DNA of 38,280 bases, taken from Folioceros fuciformis (Eukaryota; Anthocerotophyta; Anthocerotopsida; Anthocerotales). Position 1 is the stretch's first letter. Every line of letters starts with the position of its first letter. The notes below the pieces were generated by a model that saw only the letters and a program-made list of their open reading frames with translations, did no database searches and was not told the DNA's origin. The translations under genes were made by a program, and so were the position numbers. Where the stretch lies: the NCBI GenBank assembly GCA_049999805.1, contig JBNGIO010006370.1, positions 204,657 through 242,936 of the forward strand. Reading direction: 5' to 3'. Of the stretch, positions 27,655 to 37,099 are shown piece after piece.

Positions 27655-27947
27655 TTTAGAGAACAAGAACATCACGATGATGTGTTTGCACCTAGCAGAT
27701 TGGTAAACATGTATGCCGAGTATGCCGAGTGTGATAGCTTGTTACTATGTATGTGTGTTTGGAGAGAAAAATCTTAAACAAAAGAGAATTTTTATTATTA
27801 AAAGCACTAATACAATTCTACTTAAAATATTCTTTCTAAGATGTCTATTAACATATGTTATACCCCTTGGTCTTAGTCATCCTAATTGAAAACAAATCGT
27901 AAGCGAGTGTTGATTATATATATATTCTATAATTACATGCTCATAGC
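27655..27947. other. AT-rich gene-free interval
   Basis: No open frame with recognisable content and no repeat structure beyond short TA runs near 27915-27925. Confidence 0.5.
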
Positions 27948-28163
27948 GTGTTAGATGGGTTGAGTCACAAGGATGATGTGATGTGGAATGCCATGATAGC
28001 AGGACATTGCCAGCACGACATGTGCCAAGGGGCTCTACACCTATAAGATACTATGCAAGAAAATGGTAGTGCCGCTACTAATTCCATGACATTTGTGTGC
28101 CTCTTCTAGACATGTGCAGGTTTGCCTTTACAAAGGCAGTTGCATGCACAAACTGATTTTTGA
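27948..28163 (+). pseudogene. Pentatricopeptide repeat (PPR) protein relic
   Basis: The plus-strand frame reads VLDGLSHKDDVMWNAMIAGH, then CQGALHL, a stop, TMQENGSAATNSMTFVCLF, a stop, and TCAGLPLQRQLHAQTDF. This is the usual order of a PLS-type PPR repeat pair: DVVSWNAMIAGY, EAL-LF--M, TFVSVL-ACA, G--LH. PPR proteins bind organelle RNA. Two in-frame stops and a total length under 75 residues make it a fragment. Neighbouring DNA shows no further PPR motifs. Confidence 0.85.
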
Positions 28164-28299
28164 ACAACTAATGCAAGCTTATGTGCTTCTAGGTGCAAGT
28201 TTGAGATGGAAAATTTTGATACCATAAGCAAGCATTGTAATAGCATCACTCCCACAAAGGATCACAACACATGACGTGTTGTGGGCAATTCCACAATTG

Positions 28300-28490
28300 G
28301 ATGACTCATTAGCTCTTGTAAGTACACTAGCTGCACGGCCTAATTGTGCAGTCACCTTTAAGTACACTAGTAGCACCACCTAATTGTGCAGTCAACTTTA
28401 AGTACACGAGTTGCACCGCCTAATTGTGCAGTCAGCTTTTAGTACAATAGTTGCACCACCTAATTGTCCAATCAACTTGGCATGCTCTAT
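28300..28490. repeat. 40-bp tandem repeat, four copies
   Basis: CCTAATTGTGCAGTCA with its neighbours recurs at 28339, 28379, 28419 and 28459, an exact 40-bp spacing. The flanking words AGTACACTAG and TTGCACC are in register. No coding content. Confidence 0.9.
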
Positions 28491-28564
28491 TGGGTGGTTG
28501 TCAAAAGTAGAGCAACTTGGAGTTGGGACAATATGCTTTGACTAGGCACCTGCACCCAATGAGC

Positions 28565-28930
28565 TAGCTCTTTACTCCTTAAGTGTTTATTATGTTACTT
28601 GTGGGTTGATATTATGTCCTTGCCATTTACTCCTTCAGTGTTCATTATGTTACTTGTGGGTTGATATTATGTCCTCGCTATTTACTCCTTCAGTGTTATT
28701 ATGTTACTTCTGGGTTGATATTATGGCCTGGCTCTTTTCTCCTTAAGTGTTTACTGTGTTATTTAAGAGTTGATAGCNNNNNNNNNNCCTTAAGTGTTTA
28801 CTGTGTTATTTAAGAGTTGATAGCTCTTTACTCCGTAAGTGTTTATTATGTTAGTTGTGGGTTGATATTATGGCCTGACTCTTTACTCCTTAAGTGTTTA
28901 CTGCTTTACTTACAAGTTGATATTTGATTA
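28565..28930. repeat. 55-bp tandem repeat, about six copies, with a 10-N gap
   Basis: Units with TTTACTCCTTAAGTGTTTA, GTTACTTGTGGGTTGATATT and TGGCCTG recur at about 55-bp intervals (28574, 28629, 28684 and onward). Ns occupy 28778-28787 with duplicated sequence on both sides, so the copy number is uncertain. Confidence 0.88.
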
Positions 28931-29790
28931 GCGTGCTGGATGTCATGGGTCACGACAGCAAGTCAGAGCTGCTTTAAAAAAAAAGAATGAAAGCTGTTCA
29001 CAAAGAATGCCAAAGGGAGTTCTCAGCCTTACACCCAACAAAACATGAAAGACCGTCTACTACTGGTCGGGGACCAACGAGTGCGTTTCCACCTAATAGT
29101 AGGGCATGTCACGTGGGTCCTTAGTCCAGTATTGCATAGTGTATTACTCAGCATACATATGTATGTTAAGCAACCAAGCAAGGTGAGTTGCAAACTAAGA
29201 ATTGTGCGGGATCTGGGAAACGAGACAAGACCCACAAAGCTTTTGCACGCTCAAAGTGGTGCATTTGGACACAACAGTGTGTGTCACGTGCTTCTCCCAC
29301 ATGGACCGACCAGGAGGCTGCTGCCATGTTCAGCAGCAAAGATCGACAAACAAGATCGCAATGCTGCAGATGCAGTGATGCCCACCACGAGAGTCCAGTG
29401 AATGTCAGCCAGATTCGATTTCTCAAGACCAGTTGAAGGGTTGAATGACCCAATCCGCTGAGAGCTTCAAAGGCAGGGACTCGGAGTCTGTGGCTCCTAT
29501 TCTCAGTGATCTGCTCCTGGGCTGTACAGTACCTGTAGACCCAGAGAAAACCGTGCAACCCTGACACTCCTTGTCATGATAGTTCACACAAAACACATGT
29601 ACTGTTGTACCTGCCACGAAGGTTTCTGTTTGTCTTCTTCGTCCACCCTGGTATCTGTCCAAATACCTAAGGTCTGCTAACTCGCCTTCTTGGCAGGCTC
29701 CTTTGGGAACAGCGCAAAAGCATGTACAGGATTGAAGCGACTGGCGCACGCAGGGGGAACCCTCAGATTTCCAACCAGGGCATCTATCTC
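28918..29790. repeat. 3' flank of the intact lectin receptor kinase, paralogous to 2345-2979
   Basis: Downstream DNA of the intact gene. It aligns with the flank of copy B (CAGTGATGCCCACCACGA, ATGTCAG, CACTCCTTGTCATGATAG and others). An extra ~300 bp (about 29045-29360) is absent from the copy B flank. No gene of its own is supported here. Confidence 0.7.
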
Positions 29791-31911
29791 TCAGAATAGT
29801 ACTATCGGTTCCTGGGGAATGTCCTGAATCTGAAAGCCGAACACGGCAGCTGGTCTACACCTGGGCAGCGGAGGTGGTTCAACTTCTCCCATCAAGATCT
29901 GCTGCACACGCCTGGTAGACGGCCTCACGCTGGGATCTGGGTAGATGCACAGCAAGCCCACATGTAGCACACGGATTAGCTCGCTGGCGTCGAACTTGCC
30001 GTCCATAGCTGGATCTGCTACATCCAGCAGGGTGCCAGCTTCTTGCATCTGCCACACCCAATCTACGAGCGTAGTTTCCTGGTCGCGGATTTGCGGTCTC
30101 CTGCCACACGCTACCTCCAGCAACAGAACCCCAAAGCTGAAAACGTCCGATTTGGTGGTGGCTCTCCCAGCTACGATAAGCTCCGGCGCCATGTAGCCCT
30201 TGGTCCCAGCGAATCCTGTCAGGGTGAGGCCCGTCGTTAAGGTTTCCTCCACCAGGTGGGCCAAGCCGAAGTCTCCCAACCGACCTTGCATGTTGGCGTC
30301 GAGCATCACGTTGCTGGGCTTGATGTCTCTGTGGAGGATGCACTTCGTCCACTCCGTGTGGATGTAAACCAAAGCCGCTGCTACATCCTGGACAATACGA
30401 AACCTTTCTGCCCAGGACAGCACCTTCTCACTAGAGTAGAGGTGCCGATCCAGGCTCAGGTTTGACATGTATTCATACACAAGCAGGAGCTCGTCCCGCT
30501 CATGGCACCAGCCACAGAGATGTACCAGGTTCTTGTGCCGAAGCCGCCCCAAGCTTTTCAGCTCTGCCCTGAACTCCTTTTCGCCCTGCCTGGAATCCTG
30601 CGAGATTCTTTTGATGGCCAGCTGGACATCCAAGTCTCCTATCCGCATCATGCCCCGGTACACACTCCCGAATCCACCTTTCCCGAGAACCAGTGAAGGG
30701 CTGAAACCTTGAGTCGCCTTCTTCAGCTCCTGGTAAGAGAAGGTCCGTGTCACGTAGCTCACATTCACATCGTCCACGGACTTAGAAACCCGGGAGGGCT
30801 CGGAACTCTTTCCTGTGGATGAAGTGGGTGCTTTGTCCATCATCATGAGAGCACGAAGGTGCTCCATGCCAGTGTTCTCCGAAGCCCTACCAGATGTGCA
30901 ACAAAAGAACCAGCAGAGGCCACAGCCGAGAGCAACTACCAGAAACGTTGCCCCAATTGCGACCCCCGCAACCAAGCCGACGTTGCTGCCTTGGCTGCTC
31001 TTGTTGGCTGCCTGGGGCTCAGTGGGAGCCTGAGGCAGAGGAGAGGGAGCTTGTGGCAGGCCACTGGTGGAGAAGCTCCAGTCGTAAACGTAGTTGTCCT
31101 GGATATAGAAGCCTGTGCTGGCCGTGAAGCCGACATAGGAATGTTGTTTCACGATGCTGGAGACGTTCAAAGGGCTGTAAGAAAGCACGAGAGAGGAATC
31201 TGCTTTCTGGGTTCCAGTCCTGGCCATGTGTACCACCAGCTCTTGCCTGTCCGCAGAGTAGTCGATCCAAGCCACCAAAGCGGGAGCATTGGGCTCATCA
31301 TTGTTGAGCTGAATGCCGTAGACTGACAGGTTCTGCGTCGCGGCAGATTCAATGTCGTTGATGTCCAGCCCGACGTGGTTGGAGTCGTTCACGGGATCGA
31401 TACCCGGAGTGTAACTGGTGTCGAACTCCACGGCCACCACTTGAATACTGGGATCCCCGCCACCGTAAACGGAGTCGTAGCAACCGAGACCACCACCGTT
31501 GCTACCCCGTGGGAGTTCGGGGCCGGGCGCGATTATGAAGGTCATCCCATCCCCCATGAAGTTCCCCGGCACCGACCTCATCCTGAAGGTGAAGGACGTG
31601 TTAAAGGAAGCTTCCGCGCCAGAGCCCACATCGTAGAACTGCACTGGAGAAGGAAACACCGCTCTGGAACCCAGATCCCTCGCTGCATTCATCTCCGGGT
31701 TGCTGTTATTCACAGTGAGCTGCAGAACTCCCCCGTCTCCCACACTGCAGTTGCCGCTCAGCAGTACGGCCCCTCCTGAGAAGGTGTCGAAGGAGAACTC
31801 CACATTCTGCGCACGGCAGCAGCGCAGTGTCACGCCCAGCAGAGGAGGCAGCAGCAGGAGGGCACAGACGTGGAGCAGGCACAACTTCGCGTTTTTGAAT
31901 GTCCGATTCAT
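29791..31911 (-). CDS. L-type lectin receptor-like kinase, complete (706 residues)
   Basis: The one intact gene: a single uninterrupted frame without introns, as is usual for this family. Residues 1-35 form a signal peptide (LLLLPPLLG core). A legume-lectin domain follows (about 36-282) with SFTFRM, DGMTFIIAP, VEFDT (161-165), GIDPVNDSNHVGLDIN and the closing YVYDWSF. Then come a Pro-rich linker (285-305) and one membrane segment (about 311-338). The kinase spans about 408-674: GKGGFGSVYRG (410-420), Lys434, Glu450, HRD (527-529), DFG (547-549), APE (575-577) and DVFSFGVLLLEV. All catalytic residues are present, so an active Ser/Thr kinase at the plasma membrane is inferred. The ligand is unknown. 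The start at 31911 precedes the signal peptide, and a paralogous Met opens copy A. It lies between a PPR relic and repeat arrays, and its two broken paralogues are at the left end of the window. Confidence 0.95.
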   Translation of the reverse strand: MNRTFKNAKLCLLHVCALLLLPPLLGVTLRCCRAQNVEFSFDTFSGGAVLLSGNCSVGDGGVLQLTVNNSNPEMNAARDLGSRAVFPSPVQFYDVGSGAEASFNTSFTFRMRSVPGNFMGDGMTFIIAPGPELPRGSNGGGLGCYDSVYGGGDPSIQVVAVEFDTSYTPGIDPVNDSNHVGLDINDIESAATQNLSVYGIQLNNDEPNAPALVAWIDYSADRQELVVHMARTGTQKADSSLVLSYSPLNVSSIVKQHSYVGFTASTGFYIQDNYVYDWSFSTSGLPQAPSPLPQAPTEPQAANKSSQGSNVGLVAGVAIGATFLVVALGCGLCWFFCCTSGRASENTGMEHLRALMMMDKAPTSSTGKSSEPSRVSKSVDDVNVSYVTRTFSYQELKKATQGFSPSLVLGKGGFGSVYRGMMRIGDLDVQLAIKRISQDSRQGEKEFRAELKSLGRLRHKNLVHLCGWCHERDELLLVYEYMSNLSLDRHLYSSEKVLSWAERFRIVQDVAAALVYIHTEWTKCILHRDIKPSNVMLDANMQGRLGDFGLAHLVEETLTTGLTLTGFAGTKGYMAPELIVAGRATTKSDVFSFGVLLLEVACGRRPQIRDQETTLVDWVWQMQEAGTLLDVADPAMDGKFDASELIRVLHVGLLCIYPDPSVRPSTRRVQQILMGEVEPPPLPRCRPAAVFGFQIQDIPQEPIVLF

Positions 31912-32250
31912 CGATTCCCCAGCAGGCGATTTTTCCTCTCCAAGTCCTCCGGGAACATCCGATGCATCGATCTACCACGAGGCGCTCATCTCGCTCGAAG
32001 TCCTTGAGGAACGTTTGGGGGTGAGGACGTCTGGGAAAGAAGTGTCAAATGCGAAGGACGATTATCCAGAGACGCAGCTGCCGTGAACGTACCATTCAAA
32101 AGCAAGTGGTAGGCCAAAACTGTGGATCCGTATCGGGAAGTGGACTCCTTGATCGCCCTCTCAAGCTAAGACTGTCCTTTCGAAAGCAGCTCGAAAGCAG
32201 CTCAGAGCAGGGGCTCGTGCCTAGTTATCAAAGTCGTTCGTTGGGAGCGC
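31912..32250 (-). promoter_or_regulatory. 5' flank of the intact lectin receptor kinase
   Basis: Contains the proximal promoter and 5' UTR by position. It is conserved with 1152-1560 upstream of copy A (GAAGGACG, TTATCCAGAGACGCAG, CGGGAAGTGG). No individual promoter element can be named with confidence. The tandem array that starts at 32253 begins right at its far end. Confidence 0.45.
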
Positions 32251-32252
32251 TT

Positions 32253-32530
32253 GACTTGGGAAACGTGAGATTGGGAATAGCCTTCCTAAAGAAAAGTGGC
32301 AAAGACTTGGGAAACGTGAGATTGGGAATAGCCTTCCTAAAGAAAAGTGGCAAAGACTTGGGAAACTTCATATGGGTCTTCCTAAAGAGAAGTGGAAAGA
32401 CTTGGGAAACTTGAGATGGGCTTTCTAAAGAGAAGTGGCAAGGCTTGGAAAACTTGAGATGGGCCTTTCTAAAGAGAAGTGGCAAGGCTTGGGAAACTTG
32501 AGATGGGCCTTGCTAAAAAGAAGTGGCAAG
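32253..32530. repeat. 44-51-bp tandem repeat, about six copies
   Basis: Units begin GACTTGGGAAAC (later GGCTTGG) at 32253, 32304, 32355, 32399, 32442 and 32486. The first two spacings are 51 bp and the later ones 43-44 bp, so a ~7-bp deletion arose inside the array and was then copied. The shared tail is TTCCTAAAGARAAGTGGCAA. Long frames here are by-products of the period. Confidence 0.9.
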
Positions 32531-32549
32531 TAGCAAGAAAGGCAGAAAG

Positions 32550-32760
32550 GAGCAAGTAAAGATATGTTACATCCTAAAATTTTAAATAGTAAAGATATGT
32601 TACATCCCAAAAATTTAAATAGTAAAGATATATTACATCCCAAAAATTTAAATAGTAAAGATATATTACATCCCAAAATTTTAAATAGTAAAGATATGTT
32701 ATATCCCAAAATTTTAAATAGTAAAGATATGTTACATCCCAAAATTTTAAATATTTTATT
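32550..32760. repeat. 33-bp AT-rich tandem repeat, six copies
   Basis: GATATGTTACATCC units start at 32561, 32594, 32627, 32660, 32693 and 32726, an exact 33-bp period. Because the period is a multiple of three, both strands show open 11-residue repeats (for example HPKILNSKDML), which I do not call as genes. Confidence 0.95.
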
Positions 32761-32793
32761 TTTGATAAATACTTAAGTTCTCTAATTGTTACA

Positions 32794-32831
32794 CCTCCCT
32801 AAATGTTCCCAACACATAACATTTAGGGAGG
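32794..32831. other. Perfect 14-bp-stem hairpin
   Basis: CCTCCCTAAATGTT (32794-32807), a 10-nt loop, then its exact reverse complement AACATTTAGGGAGG (32818-32831). No T-run follows that would suggest a terminator of the bacterial type, which would not apply here anyway. It may be the tip of a small foldback transposon. Confidence 0.85.
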
Positions 32832-32968
32832 GTGGATTGTAGGTTTGCATTGCAATGTCACACTCTCATGAGATTCCACATCTAATGATGATCCTTAGTT
32901 TGAGGTTTATAATGGCCACATTGACTTGGCTATCAAACCTTGTTCAACCTTGAAAAGTCATGGTCCCA

Positions 32969-33184
32969 TGAGTCTCAAGAGCAAGGGGGATGAAAATATA
33001 TCATCTTGTAATAAAGAATGCTTAATACACTAAAGAATACTTATGTCATCTTGTAGTAGAGAATACTTACGCACTTCGGCACTTGCACAATCCTCCTTTG
33101 CCCATCGAGGGGTGTTGATAACAACATGCTCACAAATTAAATCTCTAGTGTACTATGTAACAACTACATTAGCAACACAAACCT
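32969..33184. repeat. Left arm of a long inverted repeat around the Tigger element
   Basis: The reverse complement aligns with 35723-35884. Shared words include TGTAGTTGTTA, ACTAGAGATT, GAGCATGTTGTTATCAAC, GGAGGATTGTGCAAG, TATTTTCATCCCCCTTG and CTTGAGACTCA. This arm has about 50 extra bases, a small duplication of AAAGAATGCTTA/AGAATACTTA type. The arms lie outside the Tigger TIRs and were present before the Tigger inserted between them. Confidence 0.9.
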
Positions 33185-33537
33185 TTTTCTCCTAATGAGA
33201 GAAAAAGATCAGTTCTAAGCTAAACCCATTGCGTAAAGTATATGACACTGCCTACATACAGTCAGACCCCTCTAATTGGGAACAATTGGGAGTAGCAAAA
33301 ATCCTCCCATTTAGAGGGTTCCTGTTTAGGTTTTTTCATCTTTTTTAAAATAAAAATATTTAAAAAAATAAAAAAAATCTTTTTAATCAAAATTTGAAAG
33401 TGCTTAAAAGTTTCCAAAACATCCAAAATGCTCCCTCATACTACATAGCTACCAACTTAATTCTAGTTTGCCAGGTTAATAATCATCAATCCTTGATTGA
33501 AGACGAGTTGCTTTCATCCAATGACTAGCAATATGTT

Positions 33538-35166
33538 TTACTGAGAATGCAATTTCAAAGCATCAAGAGTGTTATGTGGCATCTCTTCCAAAAACATCTT
33601 TGCTATCCTTATAGCATCATCTAGAGCATCCTTTGTCGTACGCAGTCTTGGCACTATGGTCTCCACTGACGCCGTATCATTCTCCTCACCCTCCTCATTG
33701 ACAGGCGGAGGGATTAATGCTTGCCATATTTCGTCCTCTATAGGAATATACGTAGTCTCCAATCCTTCATCCTCCTCAAAGTTCAGATACTCTTCAGGTG
33801 TCATCGTTGGATATCCAACATTAGCAATTCCTGTCATATCCTCATATGTTAATAATTCTAAGCTTCGCACAGACTGTTGTAGCTCTTCTACCTGCATTTC
33901 CAATGAATTAGAGTGATTTTGAGGATCCGACAATGGATCCTCTGGATTATATGGTGCGCTATTTAGATCCAAAGACTCATGGAACCAAGCATCTTGTGCA
34001 CGCAATTCCGCATCCAAAGTGCTATGCCTCCAATAATTGTGTATGGTATGAGGACTCACAATTGAAGTCCAAGCTTTTACCAGCATAACCACTGCTTGAT
34101 ATACATCGATAGTTGTAGCCGCATTGTCTATGATCTGGTTGCATTGGTACGAAATCATTAACTTGCGATACTGAGCCTTGAAAGAACAGATGATCTCCTG
34201 GTCCAAAGGTTGATATACGCTTGTCACATTGGGTGGAAAGAAAACCACCTTTGTAACTTGCAATTGAGCTGCATTACCAAACCGGTGCCCAGGATAATTA
34301 TCCACTCTAGTCCGCCCTGATGCAACCATCCTCTGGTCAAAATCTAGCAAAAACTTCTCAAACAGCTCTATTGTCATCCATGCCTTTTGGTTTGCAGACT
34401 AGATCATAGTCAAATTCTCCGGATTTTGAACATTCCTGACAGAAAAAGCACGAGGCCTAAGATATCTGTTAATCACAAAAGGTGGCAACTTGCAAGATCC
34501 ATCAACATTTGTTGTCAGTCCAATTGTCAACCGATCCTTAAACTGCTTCTGTCTTGCAATACACATTGTTGCAGGTATCCTATTCGGCGGTGCTCTGAAG
34601 AAAAGACCAGTCTCATCCATATTAAAAACATTTGCAGCTCCATAATCAAGAACTTGAAGTTGCAGGTCTTTAATAGCTGCCTTCACTGCTTCTGTATTGT
34701 CAACCCTCCCCGTCTCTACATGTCCGACAACTGATTTAAAATTATACCTTTTCTTCCAGTGAGCAACCCAACCTTTATGATATGTCATTTTTGGTCTCTC
34801 ATCTTTAGGAATCTTCTCGTGGAATTTGGAAGCCATCTCACGAAGCAAGTCATCTGAAATTGTGGCACCTTGAGCTTGGATTGCAAGAGCCCAAACGTGT
34901 ACTGCGTGGTCAACCTGTGGGCATACGACTGGTCTATCCCTCATTCTTGCCATATTAGTTGTTGGACCAATGGCAGGGTCCAACCATTTGTCTTTGTTTT
35001 TCACAATCCTAGACAATCCACTTTTAGAAGCTGTTGTTGAAAACTTCTTTGTTGTCCATCTAGTCAACTCCTTAAGTGTGCAAGACTGTTCGACATAATA
35101 TTCGCAAACCTCTTTCTTTTGTTACTTTGCTAGGGTAGCATGCTTGCACGGCAGCTTGGGCGGCAT
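33538..35166 (-). pseudogene. Tigger/pogo-like DDE transposase (CENP-B/jerky type), two nonsense codons
   Basis: The reading starts at the Met codon 35166 (MPPKLPCKHATLAK), meets a TAA near 35124, then continues in the same frame. An N-terminal helix-turn-helix (CTLKELTRWTTKKF to LSRIVKNK) and a second DNA-binding segment (VHVWALAIQAQGATISDDLL) precede the DDE_1 catalytic core. Acid residues lie in VFNMDETGLFF, RVDNYPGHRF and SVYQPLDQEII. The middle one sits in a strand about three residues short of the family norm. A TAG at 34399-34401 after NLTMI is the second stop, seven codons before a Met that opens the second half. The C-terminal region is acidic. The frame is otherwise undamaged, so decay is recent or the protein was lost by few events. 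Confidence 0.9.
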
Positions 35167-35621
35167 TGTTCCTACACGTCAAAGAGAATGGGTAAGGGAC
35201 ACATACAAAATATCTCACAGCAAGACAACAACTTACAACACCATAACACAACTTGTACAATGAAACAACTTATGTACTAGAAACAATGCTTCTGCTCACA
35301 AAGCATAGTATACAGAACTACTACATATATATAGGCTCAATCTCGATGACAATCTCGATGACTGTCTATGTTTTATGTTATAATCGCGATAGCCTTTAAC
35401 TTGACATCATCTCAATAACTCATGATTTAATCTCGATAAGATAATTTTCTCAATTTTTTTTAAAAAATATATATTTTTCCTTTTACAGAGGTGTACTTAC
35501 ATTGAATGTTGGGAAGACATGTTCCCATTTACAAATTAGAGGGGTTTCCCATTTAGCATGTAGCACATTCAAGGGAGTAAACCCGGGCGTTCCATTTAAA
35601 GGGGGTTCCCATTTATAGGGG
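35167..35621. other. 5' flank of the Tigger transposase
   Basis: AT-rich, with ATCTCGATGA/AATCTCGATGA direct repeats (35338-35360, again near 35432) and sub-terminal GGGTTTCCCATTT and GGGGGTTCCCATTTA copies near 35543 and 35601 that echo the TIR. It should hold the transposase promoter. Confidence 0.5.
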
Positions 35622-35722
35622 TCCCAATTAGAGGGGTTGGACTGTATAAGACACCTCTCTCTTCAACTAGAGAGATCAAGTCAAGTCAAATAGTCTTCGC
35701 GAAAAAAAAAGTCAAGTCAAAT

Positions 35723-35884
35723 AGGTTTTTGTTGTTAATGTAGTTGTTATATATTCCACTAGAGATTCAATTTGCGAGCATGTTGTTATCAACGCCCCCG
35801 GATGGGTAGTGGAGGATTGTGCAAGCGCCAAGTATTCTCCACTACAAGATGGCATATTTTCATCCCCCTTGTTCTTGAGACTCA
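35723..35884. repeat. Right arm of the long inverted repeat
   Basis: Partner of 32969-33184. It ends at GAGACTCA, a few bases before the copia 3 LTR, which seems to have inserted at or just past the end of the arm. Confidence 0.9.
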
Positions 35885-36055
35885 ATTGGTGTTGAGAATG
35901 AACCCCCGTTAGGGTTCATGGTCATATAAACTGACAAGCTGTTAATAATAGTTAATTAGGTTATGAACAGATGTTAATATACACAAGTTTTGTATAAGAC
36001 ATATTGTGTGATTAACTAAAATCATTAGTCTAAGTCTCTATATATTCTCCTGTCA

Positions 36056-36067
36056 TGGTATCAGAGC
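36056..36067 (+). promoter_or_regulatory. Copia 3 primer-binding site (initiator tRNA-Met)
   Basis: TGGTATCAGAGC directly after the CA end of the LTR. It is the third occurrence of this site in the window, and the only one on the plus strand. Confidence 0.95.
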
Positions 36068-36334
36068 ACTACCAAGGTTGCACGTGATCCTGGATAGTCT
36101 GCCACTAATTTGATCTAACGAGAACAGATGCATGTGGTGACGAGTTTCACAGGTCACAAAACCTAGTGATCATCAAGTTGATGGCCTCTGGGTCTTGTGC
36201 TCAGGAAATCTCTACCACCCGCATGATCACGTTAGATAGAAATTTATACAAACTGGTGGACTCAAATAAAAACCTTCCGCTGTGCTAATCTAGCTGCTGG
36301 TGAGCAGTAGAACATGCGTTCTTAAAGGACAAAG

Positions 36335-36814
36335 ATGACTCGGAGAGGCCGTTCTCGCCTGGAGCGCCCTCCTCCTGCATCTTGCACCCACCACAATTCG
36401 AGGCGTCAGCAAGAATCCACAAGATTTTCCGGAGAATATGATGAAAGTCATCTAGAGCAGGAATTGCGGGAAACTTTCAAGTCTCGTGATACAGATTTAC
36501 CAGAAATCGTTGGAGCTTACAAAGTGCTCAACGATCGGCTGGTTAGCACGGAGACAGCGTTGTTGACCGCCCTATCTCGCCAGAGTGAGATCACCACTGC
36601 CCGTCACGAAGAGGCCCTTGCTGCGATCGATCCTCTCCTGCACAAGCATACAATAGTGATTCATGATTTGCGCACAATCTCAGATTCAGTGGTAGCCCTC
36701 ACCCAGCAGGCATCATCAAATTATGGAGCGCCATCCTCTGCAGCTGCACTGTTGCAGTCGCTGATCCCTGCGCGAGAGAAGCTAAGATCCCAAGGGGCAC
36801 CTCCCGCGCTCTGA
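36335..36814 (+). CDS. Extra N-terminal ORF of copia 3, coiled-coil protein upstream of gag
   Basis: 159 residues, open from ATG to TGA. The first third is basic and rich in Arg, His and Ser. From about residue 48 a charged helical region (LPEIVGAYKVLNDRLVSTE, TALSRQSEITTARHEEALAA) has a heptad-like pattern suited to a coiled coil, followed by IHDLRTISDSVVALTQQ. Copia elements normally start gag directly with the W-x-x-K/R-M segment, which here appears only at about 37290, so this is an addition or a long N-terminal extension. Frame changes between 36815 and 37100 make it unclear whether it was once joined to gag. Function unknown; an assembly role in the capsid is only a guess. Confidence 0.5.
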   Translation: MTRRGRSRLERPPPASCTHHNSRRQQESTRFSGEYDESHLEQELRETFKSRDTDLPEIVGAYKVLNDRLVSTETALLTALSRQSEITTARHEEALAAIDPLLHKHTIVIHDLRTISDSVVALTQQASSNYGAPSSAAALLQSLIPAREKLRSQGAPPAL

Positions 36815-37099
36815 AACGGCGCACTTCCTCTGCCAATAGTCTCCTGCGAGAAGGCGCTAAGGACGCAGCTCTACTCGGGTGCGCTTCATGCCTCTCAGCA
36901 GGCGGTTCCTAGCTCCGGGGGTGTCCCTGCACGGGTGACTTCCAGTATTGTCAGGTGGCATCCAACGGGAATCGGTTTTGACGTTTGGAGGCACCTGACC
37001 AGCATCTTACCTCTTCGCAGTTCCTCTTCACTCTTCCGTCTGGCTACTTCCTTAGCATCTCAACCCACTTGTTGAAAAAGATCTTGTGCGGCCTAATCA

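Larger units (their letters stand above)
33259..35644 (-). mobile_element. pogo/Tigger-like DNA transposon with TIRs and TA target duplication
   Basis: The element starts CAGTCAGACCCCTCTAATTG (33259) and its right end, read inward, starts CAGTCCAACCCCTCTAATTG (35644): 23-bp TIRs with two mismatches. TA flanks both ends (33257-33258 and 35645-35646), as expected for Tc1/mariner superfamily integration. Length is 2386 bp. Sub-terminal sequence repeats further TTCCCATTTA and AGAGGG words in both ends. It carries one transposase gene on the minus strand, with two nonsense codons, so it is not autonomous in its present form. Confidence 0.93.

Noticed and set aside
27389-27706. A 105-codon gene conserved in both inverted copies
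   Set aside because: Amino-acid changes between the copies are as frequent as expected for drifting non-coding DNA, and the other copy has a stop; I keep it only as a repeat.
32425-32776. 11-residue repeat proteins on both strands
   Set aside because: The 33-bp tandem period is a multiple of three, so open repeat frames are automatic; no start context or family was seen.
35072-35260. Separate 62-codon ORF upstream of the transposase
   Set aside because: The transposase N-terminus lies in another frame here (MPPKLPCKHATLAK), which makes this ORF a shadow.
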